Assembly: GCA_018398815.1 (NCBI GenBank)
Contig: CM031615.1
Location: 53,941,256-54,005,255 of the forward strand
DNA from: Conus ventricosus
Taxonomy: Eukaryota > Mollusca > Gastropoda > Neogastropoda > Conidae
DNA length: 64,000 nt
Direction: 5' to 3'
The notes under the pieces were generated by a model. That model did no database searches. It was not told the DNA's origin and saw only the letters and a program-made list of their open reading frames with translations. Positions 24,701 to 39,513 of the stretch are shown piece by piece (the first letter of the stretch is position 1; each line of letters starts with the position of its first letter). Both the position numbers and the translations under genes were made by a program.

Positions 24701-27700
24701 CCTAGTGTGTACTATGCATCGTGCTGGTGTCCCATTAATGTGAAAATCAGCGCAGAGGCTACGTGGCCAGCTCGCGCGATACACACAGAGGCAATGGAAA
24801 GTCATGGGAAGATGATATGGTGACAGGATGGTGAATTCGACAAGGGGTGTGGGTGGGGAGAGAGGGGTTCGTGTGCCTTGGACTGACAGTCAGCATCGAT
24901 AGAGAGCTTCTTGAAAGACTTCGCAAACTGTTTTACTTTCATTACACAGGTGTAGTGTGACAATACCAACATATTTATCAACTTGTATGTGCTGTGTGTT
25001 CCTTGTATTGGATTGGAAAATACAAATGTTTTTGATCGTTCAAAAAAAAAACTATCCAATCAAAAAGCCTAAATACTTTTTATAAAATAACAATATAAAA
25101 CAAAAGAAGCCCAGAATTCAAAATCTTCATTCAATATCCTTCCAAGAACAGAAAAGATTTCAATTATTCTAACTTTTGTCGTTTCTGAGCTAGAAATGTT
25201 ATTGTTAATTATGTGACCCCCAAAACAAGAGATCACCCCTGGCACCAGGGAGACAACCTTATGTATATGACAATAGTTCGGCCTGAACGGTTTAATTGTA
25301 CTAATGTGAGGTGGTCCATGCACACTCCCATCAGAAAAAAACTGGAAAAAATGAAATGGCATTTTAGTTTTCTGTGTACATTTTGATGAAACAATTAATA
25401 GAAAACAAAGATTTTTTTAATGTTGTTTTCTTTGTACTAAAAAATGGAATTAAAATATTTATTTTTCATCACCTTAACACAAAAATCAAACTGCCATTAC
25501 TGATAATACTATTTTTACGCAAGTATAGAAGCCAGCCTGAAATAGAAAAGGCACACCTTGGAAACTCCTTGAAAACCCTTGAAATTTCTGTACTTGGTAG
25601 TCCTTGTCTGAACCCTGTAAAAACAACATCCAATCAAATGAAGTGCACAAACAGTCCTCCCAACGATGAAGTAACCAGGAGTGTGGATGTAGAAGAGTGA
25701 AATTGAATCTGAGGTCACACGAGGAGATGTAGGTCACAACGTGCCCGGAGAAGTGATACTTTATTTTTTTCCCTGACTGAACAGAGCGGATGAGGAAAGT
25801 CGAAGCATCCGAGTTGCATCTGGCTGAACTCCATGACGGGCTACACTCTGCACTAGACAATCCATATGTCCCTGCATCAACCCGACCAGGAAGGAACAGA
25901 AATCTATCAGAGTTAGGACAGGAAAGTAGCTAGCATCCCCAGTGATTATCCATGAATTAAGTACACTCTGTGTTACGTAGGATTCAGTCTTTTCCAGCTG
26001 AACATATCTTATAAACACAACATCTGGAAGAAGCCTGTTGGGGCTAAAAAATCCCGCCCAAAATAAATGTGGCTGTAATGGGAATTGAATATGAAATTAG
26101 CAGACAAAACAAGTGGTAATATCCAGTAGTGAATTTAGTTTTAAAGCATCAAACAGTGGACATTGCACATTGTCTGTTTCTGCACTGTCCATGGCAGGCC
26201 AGAATCTAATCAAAGAGCGGCAGTATGAATTGACGCACATTCGCCGAACGCAGAACTGTGGAGGAAAAATCACCACCCCTGGAAATGAATGTTCCACCCC
26301 TAATGTTGAGTCTGTCGTCTGTCTGTTGATCTGTCTACTAATCTGGCAGTCTGTCTGGGATCCATCATCATGAAAGTTCTCTAAACATACCCATCTCCGC
26401 AGTATCCAATTCTCTCTTTACTGCCCTGTAGTTGTCATAAATCCTTTCTTCTACCTATCCTATTTTCATTTGTTTTCTATTTCTCTCTCAGATCTACACA
26501 AGCACATCTATCCCTTACTTTCTCACCTCCTCTCACTCTCTCTCTCTCACTGCTCTCCCCCACGTAAATCATATTATGCATGCAGCCATAGACAGGCATT
26601 GTAAAAGCCTGACTTATGCTTGCGCATTCCGAAGTCCACACGACACTAAGAATACATGAGGGATAGCAGACGAGCAATCCAGGGGGTTGGAACCTTACAG
26701 TCCAGGCTTAAGTATTTCGCATGATACTCTTGATGTTCCCAAAACGCAGACGAAATAGCCTATTAACATTGCTTGGGCAAAGACACCGGAAGTGAATGGA
26801 AAGTCAGATGCTCAGATGACACGAGGTGCCAGGTGTTGGGTGGGTGGCTCTCATCTGTCCCAAGTTTCCCCTTGTCATGAATCGATCTCCATGATTTTGC
26901 AGTTTTGTTGCGTTGATAACAAACGTCACACTTTGCTTGCATTTCACACACAGAACATTGCTCACTAATGATAAGTGTTATGATGATTATATGTGACGAT
27001 TATGATGACTAGTTATGACAAAAACGGTGAAGAATCTACACATCTGAAACCATTGTTGGTGTGCTCCTTGGAAATTATCTTGGTTCCATCTGCAAGTATT
27101 CATCCCAGCATCTACAACTCAAATATCATCCATGCTTCTACAATCAACAATCCACATCAGCGCCATTGTCTCATATAAAACACTGTGTGTAAATTTCAGA
27201 ACTGGTTAAAAGTTTCTGCATGCTCATAATACTAATGATTAGTGTAAATGACAGGACAGCAATTAAGGCAGAGGACAAATAAAAAACATATTATGTACAA
27301 ATGATAAAAAATAATTATAGAAGTATAGTTGTGATCTTGATGAATGTTTTGAATGACTGATTTGTGATTCAAGATTTAAAACTTGAAAAAAAAATAAAAT
27401 TGCACTGGTAGCTTGTGCTTCTTGTCCATTCCTGTAATCATTTGTGAACATTATACCCAGTGGCTTATGTGTGCTGTAAGCCAACACTCTATGTCAAAAA
27501 ATGTGTTTAATTTGCAGGGAAAAAGCGAGAATGGAGATGCTAATAGAAATAAAAACATAACTGGCAGAGAAAAAAGTGGTAAAAATGTTGATGCAATATA
27601 TCATTATCCGTGATAAAAAATGATCTATTATCATTGTTACGTGTTTCAACTAATATCTAAATTTACATATAAGATATAATGCAAAATAATAAAAAAATTA

Positions 27701-30700
27701 ATAATATATAAATATAATATAAAAATAAAACAAAATAAAAATTCCAAGGAAAAGTACCGCACCGATCCAGCAACTTACAGAGCAGCTTGGTGTTTCGATT
27801 ACAGCAAGAAATATTGATTTAAACAAATCATGCTCATATGTCTTAATTGAAGAAAAAATGGTGAGATACGCATTCATATCTGCAGTGGTAATTATTTCCG
27901 CCTAACTATCAGTATGTGCATGAGATGGGAGAATGTGGAAAATAAAATAAATGGCTTTCTCAAATGATGCGTCAGCAAGCTTATAGTCTCCAAGGGGTTA
28001 GACATCTCCAATAGGGAGTGGAAACTCACCTAACCTATAACACCTGGACATAAACCGATATATTCGAAACTGGTGGATTCCTTCTCCTCAGTGACCGCGG
28101 AAAGTGGTAATGACTCCTCTCCATTTCAGATTTAAGAAGAAAACAATCCCCTCAAAAGGATGGTGAGCAATACCGAAGTAAAATGTATTAGTATGAGATT
28201 TCAAAACAAACCAACCAAAGTGCCATCTAAGAAGCACCATAAAATACATAAAAGAGCAAAACAAAACAACAATTTCCTTGTGGAAAAGTCAAAAATATAA
28301 AAAGATAACCCTCTAAGACACAAGAGCTGAGGGCAAGTTCATTGGAATGAATCCGCAAGGTACAAAAATACAACAAAAAAAAAATTCCAAGGATAAGAAA
28401 CCGCCACCGTTCCATAGCAACTACCGAGCACTTGGAGTAGCACAGTACTGCCATAAATAATGAATTTATAAAACAAAGCTTGTGCACTTATGTCATAGAT
28501 AGAAGAAATATGTGGGGAGATAACGCATTCAAAACTGCAGTGTATATGATTCCCGCTAACTAGCATTATGTGCTTGAGTGGGTGAATGGGGAAAATAAAA
28601 TAAATGCTTCTCAATTAGCCTTCCAGCAAGCTAAATCACCAAGGGAGAGACATCCTACCAATAGTAGGGGCCACTCACTACCATATAACTCCAGGTCATA
28701 TACCGATATATCCTAAACTTGTGGTTCTCCGTCAGTGACCGCGGAAAGTGTAAATTTACTCCACTTCCTTTACATATTTAAGAGAATACAATCCAGAAAA
28801 GGATGGTGGGCATAACCGTAGTATGTTTGATAAGAGTTTTCAAAACACCAACCAAAGGTGCCACCCAAAGAATCAAAAGAAATTCATAAAAGAGGCAAAA
28901 CCAACTACACTTTCTTGGAAAGTAAAAAATATAACAAGATATCCACTACGACACAAGAAGCTGAGGGCAAGTTTCTTAGGTAATTAAATCCGCAAGGGAC
29001 AAACATACAACCAAACTAATAAATTCCAATGATAAGAACCGCACCGTTCAGCAACATTACAGAGGCAGCTTGGTGTAGCAATGACTGCAAGACATATTGA
29101 CATATAACAAAAGCTAGCACTTATGTCTTAGATTGACTAAATAGGGTGGGAGATACGCATTCATAACTGCATTGGTAGAAGATTCCGCCAAACAATTCAG
29201 TATGTTGCTGCTTAGAGTGGGAGAATGGGAAAATAAAATAACAATCTATCACAAAATGAAAGCCATCAGCAAGCTTATAAATTCTCCCAAGGGAGATACA
29301 TCCATGTGATAATATTAAGCTTGCTGAATTCTCATATTGAGAAGCCATTGTATTTTATTTTACCCCATTCACCCCACAAGCACATACTGCTATAAGGCGG
29401 AATCATCTACCACTTCAGAAATGAAATGCGTAACTCCCCCAAATTCTTTCAATGCATAAGACAAAAGATCCAGCTATGTGATATAAAATTCAATATTTTC
29501 CTAGCAGCCTATCAACACCAAGCTGCTCTTGTAAGTTGCAGGAACGGTTGCGGTAACAATATCCATGGAAATATAAAAGATATGTAGACTTTATAGTCCG
29601 CATGCGTGATTCAATCCAAGAACTTTCCCTCAGCACTAGTATCAAATATGGATATCATTATATAATTATTCACTTTTTCACAAGAAAAAGTCGTTAGTTA
29701 TGCTCTAATAAGAATTTCTTTTGCTTCTAAATGGCACCTTATGTTTGGATTATAGAAAACTCAACAAACATACAACGGTCTATAGCACAACCAACCTTTT
29801 CAAGGGATTTATTCATCTTAAAACTGAAAATGCAGATGAGTCATATTACCACAATCCAGCTGACACTGAGTAGAAGACACCAGATTTCAAAACACGGAAA
29901 GATAGACCCTTATTCTCAGTAGTGATTACCCTCCCAATATTTAGTAGAAGTACTACCCAAGTAGAATAAAAGCATTGCCTGTACCACCCATGGAGAATAT
30001 AAAGCATGCAGAATGCACACAATGATATGCAATATAATTTATATATCCCCATACACCCACTCAAGCACATAACACAAGTTAGAGCGGAATACAACGACCC
30101 CAGCATAAAGAAATGCGAAACACACCCCTCATATCATCACTCAAAGACTAATAATCAACATTGTTATTATATTCAATATATCAAGCAGTCATTGCAACAC
30201 CAGCTGCTCAGTAAGTTGCAGGAACGGTGCGGTACTTCACCTTGGAATTTAAAAGTTATGTTGTAATTTAGTCCCTGCGTAATCATCCCAGAAACTTCCC
30301 CACATCACTTGTGACTTAGAGGATATCTTTTAATATTTTTACTTTTACACCAGAAAAGGTAGATTGTTTATGCTCTATAATGTTTTTCTATTGCTTCTTA
30401 GATTGGCAACCTTTGGATGGATTAATGAAAACTCAACGAAACATACAACTGTATTGCACACCAACCTTTAATCAGGTGAAATGTATTCCTTCTATAAAAC
30501 TTAAAATGCAGAGGATACAAATTACCGCTATATCCCGCGGACACTGAGGATAAACCAACCAAGTTTCGAAAATAACGGTATATGACCAGGAGTTATATGT
30601 TATTGTAATTACCCTCCTATAGGAAGATTTCTCACCCCTTGGAGAATAAAAGCATTCGAAGACTCAATTAGAAGAAGCCTTAAAAAAATGTAATTTATTT

Positions 30701-33700
30701 TCCCCATATCACCCACACAGCACATACTCTAGATATGCGGAATCATCTACCCCAGCAGATAAGAATGCGTATCTCCCCCTATTTCATTCAACTAAAGACA
30801 AAAGAGCAAGCTTTGTTTATAATTCAATAAAATAAATATAAATATATATATAAAGGTATAGATTGAAACGAATAGAAAAAAAGATACCAAAAAAGTAATA
30901 GTAATGCAATACTATTCATTTGCGAGGAATTTAGGCGTAGTATTTTATTAAAAAAATCCAGTCAAGTATTTCCTCTGAATAAATTATCTTGAGAGCTAAT
31001 AGAAACAAGAGATGGGAGTCAAGCCCGAAATTGGAAAATAAATTATATGAGGGTAGAGTATGGCATATACGATAGTTATCACCCACTTGTTAAATGTCCA
31101 CAGATCCAATGGCAGTTGCAGTTTCAGACACATACGCTATGGGACGCACAAAGTGGAAACAACGGCCTCCAAAGTATCAAAACCATTACCACAATACCAT
31201 TCCACCCGTCGACCCATCCCCAACTCCTGAACCCAGTACAGGAGTTTTTTTATTACATCTATCTTGATTAATAATAGAATATCATTCCAGATCAGAATTT
31301 GTTAATATCAGAGCACATAGATGAATATGAAAAAAAAAGAGAGTAGAGGGAGAGATGAAAAAATAAAGTGAAGTAAGCAGAAAAGAACAGAAAACAACAC
31401 ACAAAGTACAGTTCATTACATGTTTACAGAATTAGAGAGACAGAGCCCTCATCTAAAGAACATAACACAGAAACTACTATAACGTAGTGACTCCTATGTT
31501 GATGTTTTCGTATAAATGTTAGGAGAGGATGAACAGTGTATGGTCAGGGATTCATGCCTACTGTGGTTAAGCAAAGTGGGAACATTTCATTAACTTCTAT
31601 CTAAAAAGAGTAGCCATAACCGTATTAGTGATCATTATATTTTAATTTCCCCCCAATGAAAGGAAACACGGTGTAATCAAAACTGGTAAAAGGAAGTTTG
31701 TAGAAAAAAGAATCACATATGAAGACACACAACAGATACAGTACATAAAGAGCTAAGGCGCGGAATAGACAGACCGGACAGACGATGCATACAGCTGCCT
31801 GGCCGAGTGCTCTATTTTTTTATCTGAAATATTACATGTGTTTAAACAAAAAATACTGTTTCTGGACAAGAAAAAAAAAATTTATTGAAAAGTTAGAATA
31901 AATAGCCATCAGCTCAAAACACGCTAGTTGAGATATAATCACATCTTTCAAATAAATCACAAGGAGCAGATTTTTTTTCTCTGAAAAACAGATTAGTAAA
32001 TTCAATTCATTCCCAACATTGAATAATATAATTTGATACCAGTATAAAAACAGGTCATAACAAGTACAACCCAAGTGAAAAACCTCAGAAATGATTGTTA
32101 AATAAGAAAATGAAAATAATGGTACTGTTAATTTAACTATATGTAGTCATATACTCTCCAACAGGAAAAGATTTAGCAGGAAGCATAAGCTAATTATTGC
32201 AGAAGAAATGTGTGGGAGAGAGTATTAAAGTTATTGTACACAGTAATCCATGACTAATGTAAATCATAGATAAAATATAAGCTAAATAAAAGCACTGCAA
32301 CACTTACTCTCTTCCCTCGTGACGCATACACACTACCCTTTACTCCTTTGATCCCCCCAGCCAAGCTTATCCATCTCCCATTCCCCCTATCTGTCATTTT
32401 CACCTGGCAAACCAATACACCAAAACCCCCAGCCCCCCCCCCCCCCCCCCGCCCCTTCCACATCCCCCAATAGTTCCCCAGGAGGTTAATACCATCCTTT
32501 GGATATAAAGATAATTTATCCTACCCCAAATTTGTGGACAGGTGTCCCTATTATCATCAGTTTGAAAGCTTAATAGCTAAATAAGATGAAATAAATTATG
32601 ACTACATTACAATCTAACTGACAACCAGTGTCAGCATTGTCAAATACAGACAAAGCATGCAGTGGAAAGGCACCAGAAACCTGTCCAACATGAGGCATGG
32701 GATGCTTTCGAACTATCATTGCAACCATCCTCGAGTGAACCCACTTGGTATAACTACCCCTTTGTGAATTTAGGAGGAATGTGCAGGATGGTGCCAGGGT
32801 GGTGTTGGACCATTGAAATCTGTTTACTTTCAGACTGATCTCTTGGCTTCAGCTGGCAAAAATTATTTGAAAACAGGAAAAAGGGTGTCTAAAAATCACT
32901 TGCTATTTAACTTACTGGAATATTTTCAGTTTACCCCCTCACACAACCGAATGGGCCAGGGTCACCAAAGATCTATAAATTAATCTAGGTCATTCCCCGA
33001 TGCATAATTGATGCCTGCATCCATTGATAACTCAGTTACAATGTTTATATATAATAAAGATAACATTAAAATAGATATGAAGAAAGCATGGAATATAATG
33101 TGACATGGAATGAGAATGTACAATCTACACATTCCGCAGTCATACTTACCCAGTAGGATTAAGTAAGTTCTATTTGATATATACCCCTTGATTAAACTGA
33201 CAGGGTAACTTTCATGAAACTACATAACGTATTAGAAGAAAAGACTTCATCACCAACTAGGTTATGGAATTCAAAAGCGCTTTTGTTTTAGGGTTTATCA
33301 ATTTATCATCATTTTTTTTTTTTTTTCTTTATTATGTCTTTGTATTTCAGGAAAGCACACATGCTTACAACGCGTAAACACGCTATTATGTGCACATTTG
33401 CCTGCGACACACATGCAACAACACACACGTCATAGAAACAACCACTATACCAAACATGTGAATTAACAACCTTATTTTTATATTTTTTATAGTTTTGGTT
33501 AGTTGTTTTTTTATGGGGGGGGTGGGTTGGGTTATATGTCAATAAAATACCTTTTATAAAACAAAAACACACAGTTCTATTCCAACAGAGTAGACCACCA
33601 TTCCACACACCGAGCCATTGTATCATGAAATCGAGAGTCAAATCTGGACCTAGCGAGAAGGACAGAGTAGCCCTGTTGTTGTTCACTGCTTGGGATTGTG

Positions 33701-34134
33701 TGAGAGGAATCAGAAGCAAGCAATAAAATGCCAGCTGCTGAAAGATACTTTTGAGTGTATTGAGTTATGAATGTTTATGATGTTCTTTTGGTTCCACTCA
33801 AGATTACAGGATGTCTACAAATGCCTGTATTGGCATGACTTACACCTGTGGTGCCTTTGTGTGTTGATGGTGTGTTTTGAGAGTTGTTTTGTTGTGTGTG
33901 TGTGTTTGTGTAGTGTTGAGTGTTGTGTGATTAAACCGAACCAGTATAGCTGAATTTGTATGGACAAGTAACACAATGAAATAGGGTCAACAAGTGACCC
34001 ACAGTGTAAATTGTTTAGTGTTTTAATTGATTACTAAAAAACATTTAGTTATCAAATATTTACCATGGACAAGACAGACAGAAAATCAGAATGTACTGTT
34101 GACTTTGAGTCTCTCCCCTCTGTGTCTGTCTGTC

Positions 34135-34167
<33 letters not shown>

Positions 34168-34173
34168 TTTCTT

Positions 34174-34229
<56 letters not shown>

Positions 34230-34261
34230 TGTCACACCCCACACACACACACCCCACACAC

Positions 34262-34296
<35 letters not shown>

Positions 34297-37200
34297 GAAG
34301 GGATGCTTTTGCCTTAAATATTTAGAACAGGGTTATAGCAGTTGGAAAAAGAGTAAGTTTGCTCCAATGCTTGCACTAGTGATGACCCTTGTTACCCCAA
34401 AGTAGTCGAACGAAGAGAAACTAACCAAAAAAACGTAAAACAAGATTGTGTGTTCTTCTACTTTTTAGTTATGTTGTTTCTGTAAACTAGCATCTCTATT
34501 TTACCTGAAATATATTTTAAGTATATGCCCATTGCAAGTTTGCATTTTACCCATTCCGCTGATATGTATCTATAGGATGTTATGTTTATATTAGGGGACT
34601 TTAAAAATAAATATAAAAAGTGCAAAACTTGTGCATCTGCAATGGTTGTAAGCATGCATGGAACAAGTGGCAGCATGGAAGTGACGTTACGCTTCTGCAC
34701 CGTCGTGAAAGAATATATTGTTGTAATTTTTTAAGGGTTTTTAAGGTCTGTATGGTGAAGTACTATGGTAGTTGCATTAATGTTGTTTTAATGAAGGGTT
34801 TTTAAGGTCTGTGTGGTTTAAGTTATATTGTAGTTGCATTGATGTTGTGATTTTGAAGGGTTTTTAAGGTCTGCATGGAGGAAGTTGTAGTTGCAGTAAT
34901 GTTGTGATTTTGAAGGGGATTTAAAGGTCTGTATGGAGAAATCTATTGTACCTGCATTGGTTTTGTAATGTTGAAGGGTTTTGAAGATCTGTATGGAGAA
35001 GTTGTAGATGTATTAATGTCATGATTTTGGAGGGTTTTTAAGGTCTGTATGGAGAAGTTGTATTTTAGTGCATTAATGTCGTGATTTTGGAGGGGTTTTA
35101 AGGTATGTATGGAGAAGTTCTATTGTAGTTGCAAATTTATGTTGTGATTTTGAGGGTTTTTTAAGGTCAGCTTGGAAAGGTTGTAGTTGCATTAATTTTG
35201 TAATTTGAGAGGGTTTTTAAGGCTGTATGGAGAATCTATTGTGCTGTAAATAAAAATTTTGGAGGTTTTTTTTTAGTCTGTATGGGAAGGTTATTGTAGT
35301 TGTTTTTAAATTTTGTGTTTTAAAGGGGTTTTTAAGGTCGTGGGGAAAATTTTTTTTGTGTTTATCGTGTTTAAATTTTTGGGGGGGGTTTTTTTTTAAG
35401 GTCTGTAGGTGAATTTTTTGTATTTTGGAGACGTTTTTTGTAGCTGCATTGATGAAAATTTTGGATTATTTGGGGCTGGAGGGGGAAATTTGTTTTTCTT
35501 GCATTTTTGTTGTAATTTTGGAGGGTTTTTAATTTGTGTGGGAAGTTCCACTTCCCTATTAATGTAATTTCACGGGGGGAGGCTGGGGCAAAGCGCAAGG
35601 GGGACCTGTCAGATGCCCGTTCTCGCTGGAAGAACTTCAGGCCTGCCTGAACCCCGGGTTCGGAGAGGGGGAGCACCCTGGAGAAAAGCTGGGCACGGGG
35701 GCAGAGAAGGATTTTCCACAGGCAAGGATAAAAGGATAAGGTGTTGTTTTGGGGAGGGTTTAAGATTGCATGGTGGTGTTCTCTGGGTGTGTGGTATGGT
35801 TTGGTTTGGGGGGGGGGGGGGGGGGGGGGGGGGTTTATATCCCTGAGTCCTTTTTGAATCAAAAAAAAGTCCAGTGTCACATTTTGCCATCCGCTTTTTA
35901 TTTTTCCTCTCGTATATGTGCCCCTTTTTTCTGATACTTAAAACCAAAGAAATGTTCATTTAAAAATTGAATGGAACACGCTAATTTATGGATCCTCAAA
36001 ACCCCAAATAAACCCAAAGCAAAAAAAAAATGGTGAGGCGGGTGCAACAAGTTTATAACCAGTAAGGTAACGAGTTATCACCACGTGAGTTAATGTCATG
36101 AAAATGCAATATAAAATTTAGTTTTTTCCTTTTTTGTGGAAAGTCAACCCTTTTGGCTTTGGCTGTGTTGCCCTATTGTAATCCCTTTTTATGACACACG
36201 TCGTCCCTTTAGACCCGACAATTCGTATTGAATCCCATGCATGCACGCTGTACACTTAACACCAACTTTAGTATTTTAATCCCCTGCATGACATGCTTAC
36301 ATGTAACACCAAAAAGTTCAGATTTAATCCTGTTGGCTCATGCTTTCCCCTGCCACCAACAATTCAGTATGTAATCCAATGTCATGACACTGCTGTCCAC
36401 TGTCACACCAAACAGTTCAGTATTGTAATCCCATGTCATGACACTGCTGTACACTGTAACACCAAACAGTTCAGTATTTAATCCCATGTTGTGACATCAT
36501 GCGTCCACTGTCACACCAGACAATTCAGTATTGTAATCCCATGTCATGACACTGCTGTACACTGTAACACTAAACAATTCAGTATTGTAATCCATGTTGT
36601 GACATCATGCTGTCCACTGTCACACCAGACAATTCAGTATTGTAATCCCATGTCATGACACTGCTGTACACTGTAACACCAAACAGTTCAGTATTGTAAT
36701 CCCATGTTGTGACATCATGCTGTCCACTGTCACACCAGACAATTCAGTATTGTAATCCCATGTCATGACACACTGCTGTCCCCTTTCACACCAGACAATT
36801 CAGTATTGTAATCCCATGTTGTGACATCATGCTGTCCACTGTCACACCAGACAATTCAGTATTGTAATCCCATGTCGTGACATCATGCTGTCTACTGTCA
36901 CACCAGACAATTCAGTATTGTTAATCCCATGTTGTGACATCATGCTGTCCACTGTCACAACCAGACAATTCAGTATTGTAATCCCATGTCATGACACACT
37001 GCTGTATACTTTAGACCAGACAAGTCAGTATTGTAATCCCATTTCGTGACATCATGCTGTCCACTGTCACACCAGACAATTCAGTATTGTAATCCCATTT
37101 CGTGACATCATGCTGTCCACTGTCCACACCAGACAATTCAGTATTGTAATCCCATGTCATGACACACTGCTGTATACTTTAGACCAGACAAGTCAGTATT

Positions 37201-39474
37201 GTAATCCCATTTCGTACATCATGCTGTCCACTGTCACACCAGACAATTCAGTATTGTAATCCCATTTTTCGTGACATCATGCTGTCCACTGTCACACCAG
37301 ACAATTCAGTATTGTAATCCATGTCATGACACACTGCTGTATACTTTAGACCAGACAATTCAGTATTGTAATCCCATGTTGTGACATCATGCTGTCCATT
37401 GTCACACCAGACAATTCAGTATTGTAATCCCATGTCATGACACACTGCTGTATACTTTAGACCAGACAAGTCAGTATTTGTAATCCCATTTCGTGACATC
37501 ATGCTGTCCACTGTCACACCAGACAATTCAGTATTGTAATCCCATTTCGTGACATCATGCTGTCCACTGTCACACCAGACAATTCAGTATTGTAATCCCA
37601 TGTCATGACACACTGCTGTATACTTTAGACCAGACAAGTCAGTATTGTGATTCACACCAGACAAATGGTAAGCAGACCACAGTCTGTTGAAGAGGATACC
37701 TCCTCCACAAACTCGTCTGAAAAAACCTGCCCATTTTTCAGGTGGCTAAAAAAAAAAAAAAGAATGTCCGTAGAAATTGGTCTGACAATACATTCACTGG
37801 AATTGGCTACTTTTTTACACTATGTCAAAGAAAAAGGATCGAAGGATCATATCTGTCCAAATCCTAAATACAGTCGGTTTTCATCATCTGACTATTTATC
37901 CCTATACAGATTTCTCAAAGGTAACTTCTTCCTCAGTGCATGTGAAATGGTCACATTTTCCTGACTTCCCAATATTGTCCACTCAGTGAGAGATTTGTTT
38001 TGTTGCATTGTCATTCAGAACATACCCACTACAATTCTGATTCTACTTTTTACTAAAAGTTTAAGTCCCTGATCCCATTTTTGTTTCGTCGTCTTCTTTT
38101 TTTTTTAATGTATTCGCACCATCAACTCGAATTTTATCTCAGAAGTTCTGTTGTATGACGGGTGGTTTATTTTCAGCATTGTCCTTTTTGTCACTCATTT
38201 TATTTTTACATTTTTGTTTATTCTGTGTGTACTTGACAATAAATTTTTTTAAGTTGTTAACACAAAGCACTGACCTGCCTATGCAGACCCTCCAGAGAAG
38301 CTGGACAAGACGTCGACCAATGTGGAGGAGATGGAACTCAAGTTGAGTCAGCGCTCAGAGGAGCTGGTCCAGCTGAGCAACCAGCTGCAGGAAGCTAAAG
38401 ACAGGGAGACAGAGCTCAACGCCTCCTTTGAGCAGCTCAGCGAGGTAAGGCTTTTGATCTCTCAGAACATTATTCACGTTTTTGTCACTGACATCGTGAT
38501 TGCACCATGGATGACATGAAATCCATGTGTCTTCCTAACAAGATTGGTAGGGAAAGAGAGTTGTCTTCCCTAATATGAGTTCACTGTGCACCACACTCTT
38601 ACAGTGATCAGGCAGACAGTGGAACACACTGGATCAGGAGTCTGCAGCATAACCCTAGTCCTCTCCCTTGACCAGGCTCTGTACCAAGTCCTCTCCCTTT
38701 ACCAGTTCTTTGCTTTCTCGGCACACACAGAAGTGTTTCAGAACTCCAATGAAGACCACTGGGTTTGTTGGGGTTTTTTTGTGTGTGTTTTTTTGGTGGG
38801 GGTGGGGTGGGGGGGTTCTTTTTCCATTTTTTTTGTTTCCTGTTGTTTATTTGCCATATAGAATGCCCCAGTGAGTGAAGCATTAGACACCCAGGACAAG
38901 AATTTAACCTTTTCTGTATGAGATAAGATAAGATAATGTTGCTTATAGCCCTGCCGACCGCAATTGTATGAGATGTGGTTATGCATACAAAGATGTGTTG
39001 CAGTGTAGGGCACCTAGCGATTATTCATTTTTTAATGATGTGGGTGCGTACTCACGATTTATTTCTTTTATAGGAAAATTTACAACTATTCATTTTTGTA
39101 TGCTGTAGGTGTGCACACACTCATACTTCTTTACTTCTTTCATTGGACTACTTCAAAGATAATATGGGTGTGCTCATACCCACAACATGTAGAGGAGCTT
39201 GAACTTTGTTTGCTTTTTTCTTTACTGATTAAACAGCTTAAGTTTGGACAGAAGATGAGCGTGTAGATTTAAATAAAAGTTTTTAAAAAATGTCGCCAGG
39301 AATAAAAATGAATATCAGAATTCAGATGGTCTAAATGTATGTCTAGGTGCTTTGTCATCTACAGCCTTAAAAAAGGTGAAAAGAAAACAAAAAGTTGCAA
39401 AATCAGTGTGTGTGTTTGTGTGCGCGTGTCGCTGTGTGTGTATGTGTGTGTGTGTATGTGTGTGCGTGTCACTG

Positions 39475-39513
<39 letters not shown>

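Noticed and set aside
34060..34317. Open frames encoding Ser/Leu or Arg/Glu repeats
   Set aside because: Translation of TC and CA microsatellites only. The same applies at 53541-53941, 56197-56493 and 59009-59262.
35371..35959. Pro-rich open frame on the minus strand
   Set aside because: Driven by the G26 run and flanking low-complexity sequence; no domain.
36240..37650. Array resembling a CRISPR
   Set aside because: All parts of the unit repeat, with no unique spacers, and the context is a eukaryotic intron. The same holds for the other arrays.
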